A DNA stretch of 64,000 nucleotides. It comes from Zygnema cylindricum. Its lineage: Eukaryota > Streptophyta > Zygnematophyceae > Zygnematales > Zygnemataceae. The stretch covers positions 212,643 to 276,642 of the forward strand of contig JBBHKE010003498.1 in the NCBI GenBank assembly GCA_037447655.1, written 5' to 3'. The position numbers and the translations under genes are program-made. This document shows positions 47,235 through 60,600 of the stretch, piece after piece (positions within the stretch are counted from its first letter, which is position 1; each line of letters starts with the position of its first letter). The notes under the pieces are model-generated. The model saw nothing but the letters and a program-made list of their open reading frames with translations, was not told the DNA's origin and ran no database searches.

Positions 47235-47927
47235 CAAAGGTCGCAAACGGTCAACCGAAACCGTGACCGTCCGTTAACCGACCGCCCCGCGCCGGATCCG
47301 GAACAGATTCGGTTGCCAAATTTTGGGGGTCGGGCGGTTACGGTTGGTTGATTTACCAGGAAAAAAAAAACGGAAGGTTACGGTCAGTCAACCAAAAAAT
47401 AAAAAAAAATGAAAATTTTGTACTGTCCCTATAATCCAACATTCTTGTACTTTGTACTCTTTGGTATCGTGAAAGTACGTGACATCATGATTAACGTCGC
47501 AAATCTGACACGGTACTGTAGTAACGCTATTCATTTCGAAAATCATAGGGAACGCGACAAAGCGTCGCAAATCTGACACGGTATTACACTATTCATTTCG
47601 CAAATCTTAGGCAACGCGACAAAGCGTCGCACATCTGACATTGTAGTACAATATTCATTTCGCAAATCTTAGGGAACGGGACAAATCGTAATTATTGGCT
47701 TATTCGTACGTCGTACATTGGTTAATTTTGTACTTTTTCAGTTACGGGCGGGCACGGTTAGTCGCGAAAAATCGAGATTCGGTAATTTTTATTTTCGTAA
47801 ACGCCGGTCGGTTAATGGTTAACAATTTTGGAGCGTGACATAACTCGGTCGGACGTCGGTTACTCAGATTTTGAAAAAAAAAACGGTCGGTTTCGGTTAT
47901 GTAAAAATTTGACTTTTGCAACCTCTG
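47235..47927 (-). mobile_element. Non-autonomous hAT-like element, opposite strand
   Basis: Ends CAAAGGTCGCAAACGG and TTTTGCAACCTCTG; perfect 8-bp target duplication gcttgggt at 47227-47234 and 47928-47935. Contains three tandem subrepeats (about 47490-47695). Same family as 1628 and 62308. Confidence 0.9.
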
Positions 47928-47935
47928 GCTTGGGT

Positions 47936-50839
47936 TTAGGCCTTAAGGTTGCGCATTTGTGCCTCTCACCGGGTAATATCGGCGTTTCCGATGTGTCCCG
48001 ATACGCACCCTCTACCAATCAGGCAGTCATGCAAAATTTGGAGCATTTGTTTTCAATTTTAAAATGTGCGAAAACAATTGGCAATGTACCGGTATAGTAC
48101 CTGCATTGTATAGCAATAAATCTAGAGTTTCCAATACTTTCCCTCAAAGGAAACGCATCTTTAAGAGGGAAAGTTTTAGCCTGTACAGTAGGAATAGTAC
48201 GGATATTGTACGGATACAGACAATAATATTTATATCGATGCCGACATCTCATGATTATCAACAAAAACGAGACATCCTCCGACTACCAGTATACTAAGAC
48301 TTGATCAAAAAAGCAGAACGGTAAACCGTCTTACTACATAAGGAACAAAAAATGAAAGGCAAAGACGAAATTGAAGGACTAAAAGGCAAAGATGAAGAAA
48401 AAAAACCGAATGCAGAAGGATGCAACGAAATAGGAAATTAAGGTGAAGGAAACCACCATCAAAAGACACTAAAAGGAACAAAAAGCAAAAAAGAAACAAC
48501 AAGATAACAAACCCAAAACAAGACAAGACAGAACAAAAGAATAAAACAAAACAAAACAAGATTACCCAAAAAAACCTCATTGTCACCAAAGAAAACAACC
48601 TCCAAACTTGGCGGAGCATGCCGAGGGAGTTCCGAACACGTCGAAAAGAAGGATAAGGACTTGAGTTGTTGTAAAGCCATATATAAACGTTCACTGTAAA
48701 AAGTATGCAACGAAGTAGGGGGGCCCGTAAAGCCTCTCCTTTTGAAAGAACGTCGACCATAAATACAGAGGAACTCATCAAAAGCAATTCCCAAAGAACC
48801 AAAAATCTCCACCCATCAAAGTCAAGTCATCCCTAACATCACGATATGCATTAATCACGCTCCTTAATATTGTCAATCACGACGACCGCAACATGTTGGC
48901 CACCTAACAAAATATTGTACCCGATGCAAGGTTTGCCAATACAATGTCACCAAAAATATGACGGTCACTATTGAGTATTCCGCAACGGAATAATATGTGA
49001 AACCTCCCACTAAACTATGTATGTGTATTTGTTATAAAGCAATAGTCGCGGTAGTGTCACTAATACTGTCGTGTGCCTAAATGTAGTCTCACCCTTTGGG
49101 AAAAATGAAGCAAATGGACGCCATCAAGTTAAAGGACAAAGGTTGAGGACATAGGCAACCACATAGGCAAATTTGAGTGTAGACTAGAGGTGGACGAGGG
49201 AGACCAGACCAAGCCTCAACTTTAGGTCAAGGGATATTTGGGCAAGCGTGAAACTTAAGGTGGATAGATTAGGTTTTTTTGGGGTTTCAAGGTTTTTAAA
49301 GTTGTTTAGGGCCTTTTAGGGATTTTTCGGCCTTCTTGGGTTTTTAGGTGTAACCAGTAGCCAAGCTCCAAACCAAGCCGGTAGGAAGAGAGGAAACGGG
49401 CACGTGACGAATCATAGGGAAGCACCTCAAGAAGCTCAGTGACAACCTTTTGAAAATTTAACTGATGAACACTCGTATTACTTGTAACAGGCTTCATAAT
49501 TAGAGTGGAAAAAATTGGCGCATCCGCTGAAAAGAATAAGGACTTTACTAAAAAACGCGATGGTAAACTATCTGGGTCCATGGGAACAATAAAAAAAAAA
49601 GGTGAGCTATCTCTGAAGACTGCTGGAAGGAGAAAAAAACACCCTTCAAGATACTATGGTTCAAGGAAAGGTCAATCATCTCAAAAACCCACACAATGTA
49701 CAAAACACCTTACACAAACATGAAAAGAAAAAATAAATAAATATAGTTATTAGATTTATGACAATATATCAAAATGTCTCTAGGTTCTAACTCCTCAACC
49801 TCAATACACTCCTCATAGAAATAAGACTAATTGTTTTTCTCTCAAAACTATTTTGTTGTTCCCGTTGCTCTCTTTAGTTTTATTGCCCTGGTAGTTTTTA
49901 TGTGTTGGCCATACCACCCTTTTTGTACCCCCGGACTTAGATGGTTTACCATCGTGCTTTTTAATTTATCCTGCCTCTCTGTTTCTTTGGGTCACTCACA
50001 ATATAACATCTCCTATTATTTCTGTGAACAGTAATTTTAGTAATTAAGTTACAATAACAAAAATTTAATTAAGATGTATGAGTAATAATTTGGACCTACA
50101 TATATCGACCTTTCCCACTATAAAAGTTTATTAAAAATATTCCATGGTCAAATATTTGAGTACATGGAAACAAACGGAAGGAAAAGACAACGGAACGGAG
50201 AAATCTTACACATAAACAGTTAAAAACAAAATGCGAAAAAAAACAAAGCGAGTACAAAACAACACACAAAAGAAGCAACTTTGAAATGAAAATATACCCA
50301 GAAACGAATTTTGTACAAATAATTTTAAAAATAGGAAAAAATAATTGAGAAAGAAAAGCATTTTTCTTTTGCAATTTATAGAGAAAATTCTCGCAATAAT
50401 TTCAATATCTACAAATAACTTGAAAAACCAAAAAATGCAAATAAAATATAAAAATGCAAAAAAAATAAACAAACAAAAAAAAAGATAAAAAACAAAAAAA
50501 TGAAAACGAAAAAAAATCAAAAACAAAAAGAAAAATGAAACACGAAAAAAAAAGAACAGTATAACCAACCACTCCGTGTGAAAATGTACATTTGTGAGAA
50601 AAAAAATGAAAAAAAACATTTAGGAAAAAACTAGACATAATGGAAATCTATATATAAGACAAAACTTCACAAATGGGTAAAAAACACATTACAAAAATCT
50701 TTGTCCTTTATCACCACAACCTACTCCTTCCCTTAAGATCCAAAATACATTAAAATATATGACACCAAAAAAAAAAAACTAATAAAGTGACACAAGAAAT
50801 TGTAAAGCGAATAAAAATGTAAAAAAAAAGTCAACGAAA
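47936..50839. other. Intergenic, A-rich, nothing recognised
   Basis: Long F/L-rich minus-strand frames (48305-48802, 50206-50619) arise from A-rich plus-strand sequence and have no domain. No RNA genes or repeat termini supported. Confidence 0.45.
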
Positions 50840-51000
50840 GACAAAAAACATTTCCTCTCCCTCTCCCTTCCCTCTCCCTCTCTCCCTTCCCTCTCCTACC
50901 CTCCTCCCCTCTCCCTCTCTCCCTCCCTCCCCTCTCCCTCTCTCCCCTCTCCCTCTCCCACTCTCCCTCTCCCACTCTCCCTCCCTCTCCATACTCTCCT
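50840..51000 (+). repeat. (CCCTCT)n-type polypyrimidine tract
   Basis: Nearly uninterrupted CCCTCTCCCT/TCCCTC units. Confidence 0.85.
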
Positions 51001-51224
51001 TCGGAAGAGTTTACAAACTCCAATACAGAGTTTTTCCGTCCCACCAGAAAAAAGGGAAAAAAAAAAAAAAAAGAGCCGGAGTCCAATTATGTAGTCAATT
51101 TACAAATGGTCACAAAGTATTAGTAATAAGACAAAATTGAGTTTGGTGAAAGCTCCACCAATTAAATCCTCCAGTCTAGCTTTATAATATCCTCTTCGAA
51201 ATCTCGATCCGTTCCCTTTCTCTC

Positions 51225-51350
51225 CCTTCCTCTTTCTCCCCTTTATCCTCTTTCTCCCCTTTATCCTCTTTCTCCCCTTTATCCTCTTTCTCTCCTTTAT
51301 CCTCTTTATCCTCTTTATCCATCCCCTTTATCCTCTTTCCTCTCTTCCTT
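51225..51350 (+). repeat. 18-bp CTCTTTCTCCCCTTTATC tandem repeat
   Basis: About six units with some shortened ones, 3' of the phosphoglycerate mutase-like gene. Confidence 0.9.
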
Positions 51351-51616
51351 TTCCTCTTTCCTCCTCTCTATCCTCTTAAAAATCCGCTTTACAAGATGTC
51401 CACCGACCCCTTTATCATCGAAACAGTAAAACTTCTTTTGTCCTTTCTGCTTTGTCCTCTTCTTCAACACTCAGTTGCAAACCGGAATAGGTGCCATTCG
51501 AGGGAGAAGGAGAGGGAGAGGGAGAGAGAGGGAAACTGGGCTTACCCTTCGTCCTCCTCTCAAAAGAATCCTTTGTCCTTTCCCAAAAAGGGTTTTGCGA
51601 AAATGGGTATTATTTT

Positions 51617-54600
51617 TTAGATAAGAGAATCTGCTTGCCCTTTTTTCAAAACGGAAGTCAATCCTCGATGGCAGCTTTCTAGCGGCTGATTGGTCAAAGG
51701 ATCGATTGGAGGCAAAACGCAACATTGAGCAAAAGTCTTATCGGTGTACGAATATGCGTACGGTAAAGCTGTCATAACCTGCAAATGCAAAAGCAAAGAA
51801 TGCCATATATTAGTCATGAGTACTCAAAAGACATGTATATTCATACATACATACATACATACATACATATACATACATACATATACATACATATACATAC
51901 ATATACATACATATACATACATATACATACATATACATACATACATACACACATACACACATACACACACACACATACACACACACATACACACATACAC
52001 ACATACACATACATAAATACATACATATGCATGTATGTATATCTATCGATCTATCTATCTACACTGTTATTATTAATAGAGTTGATAAAAGTAGGTGATT
52101 CCCATATCCACCCATCTGCTATCTCTGACGACACCCACTGACCCTCACTTATTTCTATTAGCGTTATTGATTTTAATTCAGCAACAAATGACATGGCTAA
52201 TTCGTAACCATTCAAAGAATTAGCGTTAAGAAATAAACAATTAGTGTTACTAACTCTATTTTTAGGTCGAAGGGCAAAAAAAACCTGCACCGGCTTAGAG
52301 TTAAACAATAATACGGATTCACATTGTAGTACGCTGCCCATCGCTTGAAGTGTAGATAACATTAATTCGGTAAAAACGTTTTTTGGCCAAAAATAAAAAA
52401 TAGTGTTAGTAACACTATTTTAAGGAAGTGGGCTTAAATTGGTCATACCCCGATACCAATTTCGCTTTGACACTAATAGAAAATGGACAGTGCAGTATCG
52501 ATAAAAAGTGTTAACAAGCTAATAGTGTTGATAAATTTTTTTACAGACTAATAGAACAACCTCATCCATTAACATCCTATTTAAAGGGTTGGATTTGCAA
52601 AAGAAACAAAAAAACAAGAGGAAAAAAAAGGTCTTGTCAAAAGACATTTTCTTCAGTATACACATTTGTATAACGAAATGTCAGATTGAACAAAGTATAA
52701 AGTCGACAAATATTTTAGCAAGTAACATCCGTAGGGTCGACGCTAATTATAGTGAGCTGTACATTGTCTATTAAGAAAATTATTTTTAATTACTGTTTCA
52801 AAACACAAAATACCCACAAAAAAAAGGGGCATTTTATACACTTATAAGGATAACTGGACTAACGACTTTCAAAAATGCAAACCTCATCATCTGGTCCTAA
52901 AAGTGCAAAAAGGTGGCCACATTATATGTTTGTAATTCAAATTTAACTATAAAAGTATTATTATTTTACCCTTATTACTCATATTATTGTACGGAACTAT
53001 AATATTGGCACACTTTCCCAAAATCTTGAGCCTCTCAGAAAAATCCTTTTCATAAAATCCCTTTCATAAAATCCCTCACCTGTAATCTTAACATTTCCGA
53101 ATACGAAAGGTTACTAAGATACGAAATAATGCATCGAAGAACATTTCCATGCGCCACCAATAGTACGTTATTTCCCTCCTCCAATCGGGGAACAACGGTC
53201 GATTTAAAAAAACCAACACTACGATCCCAAGTGTCCTGCGATTCAAAAATACAAAAAATACAAAAAATCAATGCCGTTTTCCCTCTTTCTCCCCCTTCAC
53301 TTCCCTTCGCCTCCTTCCCCTTCTCCCTTCCCCTCCCCTTCCCTCGGTCCCTCCTCTCCTCCTCTCCTTCTTCCCCTCTCCCTCTTCCCCCTCTTTTTCC
53401 TTCCTACTGTTCTTCCCCCTCCCTATCTCTATATGGGAAAATATACTATTTAACTTAGACTAGGCGAAGTTTTTTTTGTAAGTTTTTTTCTAGTGATATA
53501 AAAGCACTATACATCATTTTTTTTATCAAACATTCAGCATTAATATATATATATATGTCTAATTCTCTCTCCCTATCTCTCACCCACTCCTACTCTCTCC
53601 TGCCTCTGTCTCTCTCTTCCTCCTTCCGTGTCCCTCTCTCCATTTCTCCCTCTCTCCTTTTTTTCACATCTATAATTCTCTCTCCCTCTCCCTCACCCAC
53701 TGCCACAGCCACTCACTCCTGTTTCTGCCCCTCTCTCTTCCCTCCTCGCCCTCTCTCCATCTCCCCCACCCACTGTCACTGCCACTCACTCATGTCTCTG
53801 CCCCTCTCTCTTCCCTCCGTCTCCCTGTCCCTCACTCTCTCCCTCCCTCCCTCCCTCCCTCCCTCCTACCTCCAGACTCTCTCCATGAGGGGGACGTGTA
53901 TCGTGACTCCTCCTCCACTTCTGTACCATTTCTTCTCCATATTCTCGGACAGCTCCTTCCTTATTAAGTCCCTATTGGTAAAAAAACAATAAAGAATAAA
54001 AAATAACAACCACATTAGCATTAGTTTGATTAATCAATGCACAAAAACTCACCAGAGGCACTTATATATACATACTTTAATAGACAACAAATACAAACAC
54101 AGTTTCGTTGAGACTCAACATTTTTGCAGATGCAAGACCCATTTTTTTCTAAAAAATACTTTTCAATATGGACTAAGTATGAATCGAAAATAGTGTGGAT
54201 AAAAATACTATAGTCCATCTAAAATGAGAAATCATCTCCTTAGTTTCCTATTCTTCTCCATTCCTCCTATTCGTCCTTTCCTACTTCCTCCTCTTTTTTC
54301 CTCTCTAATTCCCGCACTCTTTTTATCTCTCCCACTATTACTCGATCCATCTTCTTCATCCATCCCTCTTTCTGTTCCTTCCCTTTTTCTGTCCCTCTCC
54401 TTTCCCCGCCCAATTTTAGGGTTCGTAATGGTTGTAATCCATAATATCAAGTGGATTAAAAAAAAATGAGAAAAAATAATGCATTCTACACTAGTTTTAA
54501 CCTACAGTTCAATCTACAACCGCCATTTGCTGTAAAAGTTGAACAATTATTAGCACTAAAACGGAACTAGTACCAACTAACATCAAATTACATGTTGTCA

Positions 54601-57600
54601 CGAGTGCTATCAACACTAATTTATGATTTTGGGTCAGAAAAAGTTGCAGTTGAATTAAGTTTTTTTACTCTTAACAGCAATGGGCAGTGTAACATACTAC
54701 AAAAGGTGAGTTTCCGTAATAAACAGAATTTGTCGCTTTTTGCCGTCTCTTTTAATCTTAATATCCATATTTCCTCGAGAAACTTGTAATGCACAAATGC
54801 TTACTCGTTTTGGTAACAAAAGGAGTAACAATTAGAAGTGAACAATTTCAATTAGAAGTGAACAATTTTCCGACATAATTCTACAAAATGTTCAATATAA
54901 CTAGCTTGGACTAGACAATTTACATGTAGAACAAATTAAGATACCAACCAGAAGAGCAAAAGAGCAAAAATACATAACACAAAAAGGCATAAGGAAAATC
55001 AATAGAAAAGAAGCTCTGTTGACAATTCTTATCCGAAGGGAAAATGTAAAGCAAAACAATCTCCAACCAAATTGTGTGAAACAAAACAAACTAAATGCCG
55101 ACAAAACGATATTGAAGCCAAGTCACGAAAAAAAAAATAGATATATATACACAGATACACAGACATATGGATAAAATCTCTTTTCGAAGAAAAAAAAAGA
55201 TATACCTGAAGATCACCATAACATCGTTCGTTGAGAGAGGGATCGGCATAAACAGGAATCATATGACACTCCGCCTGTTTCAAGGCCTGAGCTGCTGCAG
55301 TTCGGAGCCGGATGCGATTCTCGTCTCCCGTCTTTCCCTTTCCATAATATCCGCCTCTCACAATTACAGGTACGGCTTTCCGGGCACTCTGGGAAAATAA
55401 AAAGAAGGAAAGACAGTAGTGAGAGGTAAATAATAGGGGAAAAAAAAAAATAACAGCTCAGTTTTCTGTTTTTCGTTTTCAATAGTACCCGCCTCTCACA
55501 ATTACAGGCACGGCTTTCTGGGCACTCTGGGAAAAAGAAAACAAAAAAAGACGGTAGTGAGAGGTTAGTAATAGGAGGAATTGAAAAACAGAAGTGAGAG
55601 GTCAGTAATAGGCGAAAAAAGAAAAGAACAGCTTGGTTTTTCTTTCAATAATATCCGCCTCTCACAATTACAGGCACGGCTTTCCAGGCACTCTGGGAAA
55701 AAAAAAAAAAAAAAGACGGTAGTGAGAGGTAAGCGATAAAATATTACTAAAAAATATTACTGAAAGAAAGTACATTTGTGTGAGAAAGAATCCCCAGCTA
55801 TACCCAAAGGAGCCGTCCAATTGGAGATATAAGTTCACTCGTCAATATCATTTTACTGACTACATTAAGAATTTACACCGTGTCTCACTCTTGTTTTTTT
55901 CAGCATTTAAACCCAATTGTCTCCGTGCACACTTGTCGGATTATTAACGAATAATACAGGAATGTCATGCAAAGGTAAGGTTCTTACCTTCCGATAGGTG
56001 GTCACTACAAAAAAATAAAAAATATATAAATAAAAACACACACGTGCACACACAATCGGACAAGGTGTGCAAGGAGAAAAGGTAATTTAAGGGGCGAAAA
56101 AAACACTAGATACATGGTGAAGTGTCAGAAAGAATGCTAGCGTAAGAAAAAAAATTAATTCAGAAAAAATATTCCAGAAAGAATATTAGTGTTAGAAAGA
56201 ATATTTGTATGAGAATATTAGTGTGAAAAAAATTATTAGTTTAAGATAAGAGAAAAGATTAGTGTGAGAAATAACATTAGTGTAGAAAAAACATCCGTGT
56301 GGGATTAGAAAAAACACTCGTGTGAGATTAGAAAAAACATTAGCGTTTAGAAAGGTAGAAAAAAAAAAAAAAAAAAAACTACCTGAGTCATGTCCAGAAA
56401 AGCCGTCTGTTTGGACCTCAGTGGGATTAGAGAAAACACTCGTGAGAGATTAAACAAAACATTAGATTACCAAAAACATTAGAGTTAGAAAATATATAAA
56501 AAGAAAAAAGAGAAAGTACCTGAGTCATGGCGAGGAGAGCGGTCTGTTTTGACCTCATGAGTCGACTCGTAAAAATCATATCAAAGTCGATTTGGGCCAC
56601 CGCCTTCCCTCCCGCCAAGGCCTCCATGACTCCCTTTTCTGTCAGAGGAATATCCACATCTCTGTCCCACAACAAATACAGACAAAAAAAACGATTACAG
56701 GAAAAAAAATCAGTCCAATAACCATTGCAGACAAAAAAACCAGTTACAGAAAAGGAAAAAAAAAGGAAAAGAGAAAAAAACATGAGTATTTTAAGTGGTG
56801 AAAGCAGACGTGGTTCAATCAACTCCCTTTTCTGTGAGAGGCATCTCAAGATTCTCCGTCCAAAGGATAACAAATAAAAAAAAAAAAACAAAACCAAAAG
56901 AAACCACAGGAAAAGAAAACAATTAGCAGAAAAAAAAAATAGTTACAGAAAAAGAAGCGATTACAGAAAAAAAAAAGAGATTACAAAAAAAAAAAGCGAT
57001 TACGGGAAAAAAGCGATTACGGAAAAAAAAGTGATTGCCGGAAAAAAAAAATGATTACAGAAAAAAGTAAGCAAATCTGTTTAAACTTCTATACATTGAC
57101 CGAAAACCTTATGTTACAATCAACCCCTACATGACAAATACCACACCGCTTTTTTTGTTCCTTTCTTCCTTTTTTTCTTTTTTTCTCACTATTAGAGTTA
57201 ATGAATCATTAACGTTAACACTAACCGGACTACGTGACTCATTATGGGCCAAATAACTAAATAGTGTAATAAATAAAAGTTTATGATTTTGGGTCAAAAA
57301 AGCACTCACTCACTCACTCGAATTAGACTGGTTAACTATAAAAGCGATAGGCGGTTACAGCTTTCTGGTAATTCAAAGTTATACTTAAAAAAAAAAAAAG
57401 TTGTACCAATGATAAAAAGTTGTACTGTTGATAAAAAGCACTGTTGATAAAAGTTGTGCTATTTGGCAAAAAAGTTGTACTATTGATAAAATTTTGCAAA
57501 AAAGTTGTGCTATTGATCAAAAGTACTATTAATCAAAAACTGTACTATTGCAAAAAAGTTGTACTATCGATCAAAAGTTGTACTATCGATCAAAAGTTGT

Positions 57601-60600
57601 ACTATTGATAAATGTACCGCATAACTCACCCAGTAAAAAGCTTCATATCGTTCCACATGCTCTCTCCTGCAAAAGATCAACATTGTATTTGGGAGTTAAA
57701 AACTTTAAAAACATAACTTCATATAACAGTAAAATGAAATATTAGTCCTTCATAAACATAACTTCATATAATAGTACGGTGAAATACTATTCATTTATAA
57801 ACATAACTTTTTTACCCCTTAAACACCTTTGGGCTTGCACATGTAGCTTTTTTCAGTCCTACTAACAAATAAACAAAATATATTAATATATAACCAATAT
57901 TTTCAATTTATTTTTGTATATATTCTACCATCACCTAAAAATAAGAAAAAAAATTCGCGGTGACAGGTAAATTCCTTTTCTTTTTCGGTCAGAAAATGAA
58001 CAGTTTAGTTCTTGATTTTCTTTCTTTATTTTTTCCGGTCAGTAAACAACCAGTTCATTTCTTTTCCTTTTCCAGTCATTACATAAACAGTTCATTTCCT
58101 TTTTTTATTTTTCAGTCAGTAAAAAAAACAGTACCATATTTTTTTTTCCAGTCAGTCAATAAACAAGCACATTTTTAAAAAAGGCACCATAAAGGCGAGA
58201 GGGAGCTAAGGAAGAGAAAACAGGTAAGGAGAGGGAGGGGAGGAGATAGAGAGAGGCATGGGGAGAGCAAAAAAACAGACGAGAGAGGGCTAATGGGGGA
58301 AGGCGTAAGGAGAGGGAGGGGAGGGGAAAAGAGACAGAGAGGTATAGCGCGAGCAAAAAAACAGACAAGAGGGGCCAAAGGGACGAAGGCGGGTAAGGAG
58401 ACAGAGGGGAGAAGAGAGAGAGAGGTATGGAGAGAGCAAAAAATCAGACGAGACAGATTTAAGGGGAGAAGGCTCGTAAGGAGGGAGGGGAGGAGAGAGG
58501 TATAGCGGGAGCAAAACAACAGACGAGAGAGGATTGACGAACGAAGGCGGGTAAAAAGAGGGAAAGGGGGAGAAAAAGGTACGAGGAGAGCCGGAAAGCG
58601 AGGAAGAGAGAGAGGGAGGGAGAGTTAGAGAGCGCGTGGATCTTATAAAATATTCACAGTTTCAATTGAAGTAACAACTTTGCCGAATAGCCGCTAATCC
58701 TACCAATCAGAAAACTCATGTTAAAATGCCTTGAAAACTGATGTTAAAAAGATTTGAAAACTGATGTTAAAAAGACTTGAAAACTGATGTTAAAAAGACT
58801 TGAAAGCTGATGTTCAAAAGACTTGAAAACTGATGTTGAAAAGACTTGAAAACTGATGGTAAAAAGACTTGAAAACTGATGTGATTAAAACCACGGGAAG
58901 GCGGTAAGGAGAGGGAATAGGGGAGAGAGAAAGAGAGAGAGGGGTACAGAGGGAGCAAAAACATCAGAAAAGAGAGAGCTAAGGAGGGGAGGAGAGACAG
59001 AGAGAGAGAGGTATGAGAGGAGGTCTGGTGACCACTCATCATATACTCACTTACACTAGTTTTTCACATATAATGCACATAGTATGGGGTAACCGCATAT
59101 AGCCCTTCCAAACATTATCAATGTAAAAAACTATTCAAAAAACAAGTTTATTCACCTTCTTTCGGTGCAATGCGAGTAAGGTACGAGGTAACCACATGTA
59201 GTGTTTCCATACATTTTCACATTAATCAATTTCAAATTATTATACTACCAATAAAAAATCACATTCTACAAGGTATAAGGGATTTAGGGAAACTAATGAA
59301 GAATCATAGTTCATATCCGCATAGTTCATACATACAGCAACTTTTATTAGTATTATATGTCAATATCTATTTATCCCTTAGTCAATATGAATCGAATAAT
59401 AACCAATGATAACCAACAATATTACGAATAATAACGAATACTAAACAATAACAACCAGCAAGAACCGACAATAACCAATAATAACCAATAACAATCAGCC
59501 AGCCCTTGTCCTTTCCATGCACATCCATACAATGAACTTACAATGGTTGAAAGCATATTTCCACCAAAAGAAGGGGTAAAACTTAGTGTTAATGTCTTTT
59601 TTGCCATATAAATCAGCTTTTCTCAAATCAAATTTTCACATGTCCGATTTTTATTTGAAGACCGGCAATCAGAAGATAGGACCGATCACAAGCATCGGTT
59701 ATGCGTGCACTTCGAAAATGGTTATTTATAAGCTTCATGTAAATATTCAAACTGTTGTAATTTGTTCCGGCAATATTGTTATGACTGCTATTATTAACAT
59801 TGCTTTTATTAATTTTATTATATGATTATGATTTTTTAAACGATTTCCAACAAGTGTCCGCAAAGAAAAATGAGTTAAGAGCCAAAAAGACATCAGCACT
59901 AATTAAAACAACCAAATAATAAGTGTGAAGGCCCAAAAAAAAAGAACACTAATAAAAACCACCAGAAAATGAGTTGAAAATCATCAGAAAATGAATTTCA
60001 AAGGGCCGAAAAAATAAGAACTATTCAAAAAAGGGGCTTAAAAGGCCGCAAAAAAACATTGACATTAATCACAACCATAGAATATTGTAGTTGAGATACT
60101 AACCGTGCCGCATAAGTACTAAAGTGGACGTCGTGACAGAAGTCTTTTTCGACGAAAGAGCTGAAGCTCCATTGTCAAATTCTGCGATTGTCTCCCATTC
60201 ACTTGTTTCCGAATCATTCAAACTCTTAACTTCTCCTTTGAAACTGTGTACTCCTCCATTGTTATTGAAACTGTCAACTTTTCCATTGTTATTAAAACTA
60301 TTATCTTCTCCATTATTACTGTTGTTGTTGTTGTTGTTGTTGGGATTTGCTAAGTGATTTTCGACTCTCTCTGTCAACTCTGTTTCTGTCTGAGAAGGTA
60401 AACTTTCTCGCGAAAAAGAAGGTATCTGCAAAACTGCGGAACAAACTCCCTGCGAAAAACTTTCTTCATTTCTCTGCCTATTATTGTTAGAAAATTTTCC
60501 TGTTCTCCGCTTGAAAAACTTTACAGCGTGAACAGGATGGAAAAAAGATGATGATGATGATGATGGAAATGATGATGGTGATGGTGATGATGAGGCAGAG

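Noticed and set aside
48305-48812. 165-aa and 117-aa hydrophobic minus-strand frames
   Set aside because: F/L/C-rich translation of A-rich DNA; no recognisable membrane protein pattern and no splice context.
51744-52141. H/T/Y/I repeat proteins on both strands
   Set aside because: CATA microsatellite in an intron of the PGM-like gene.
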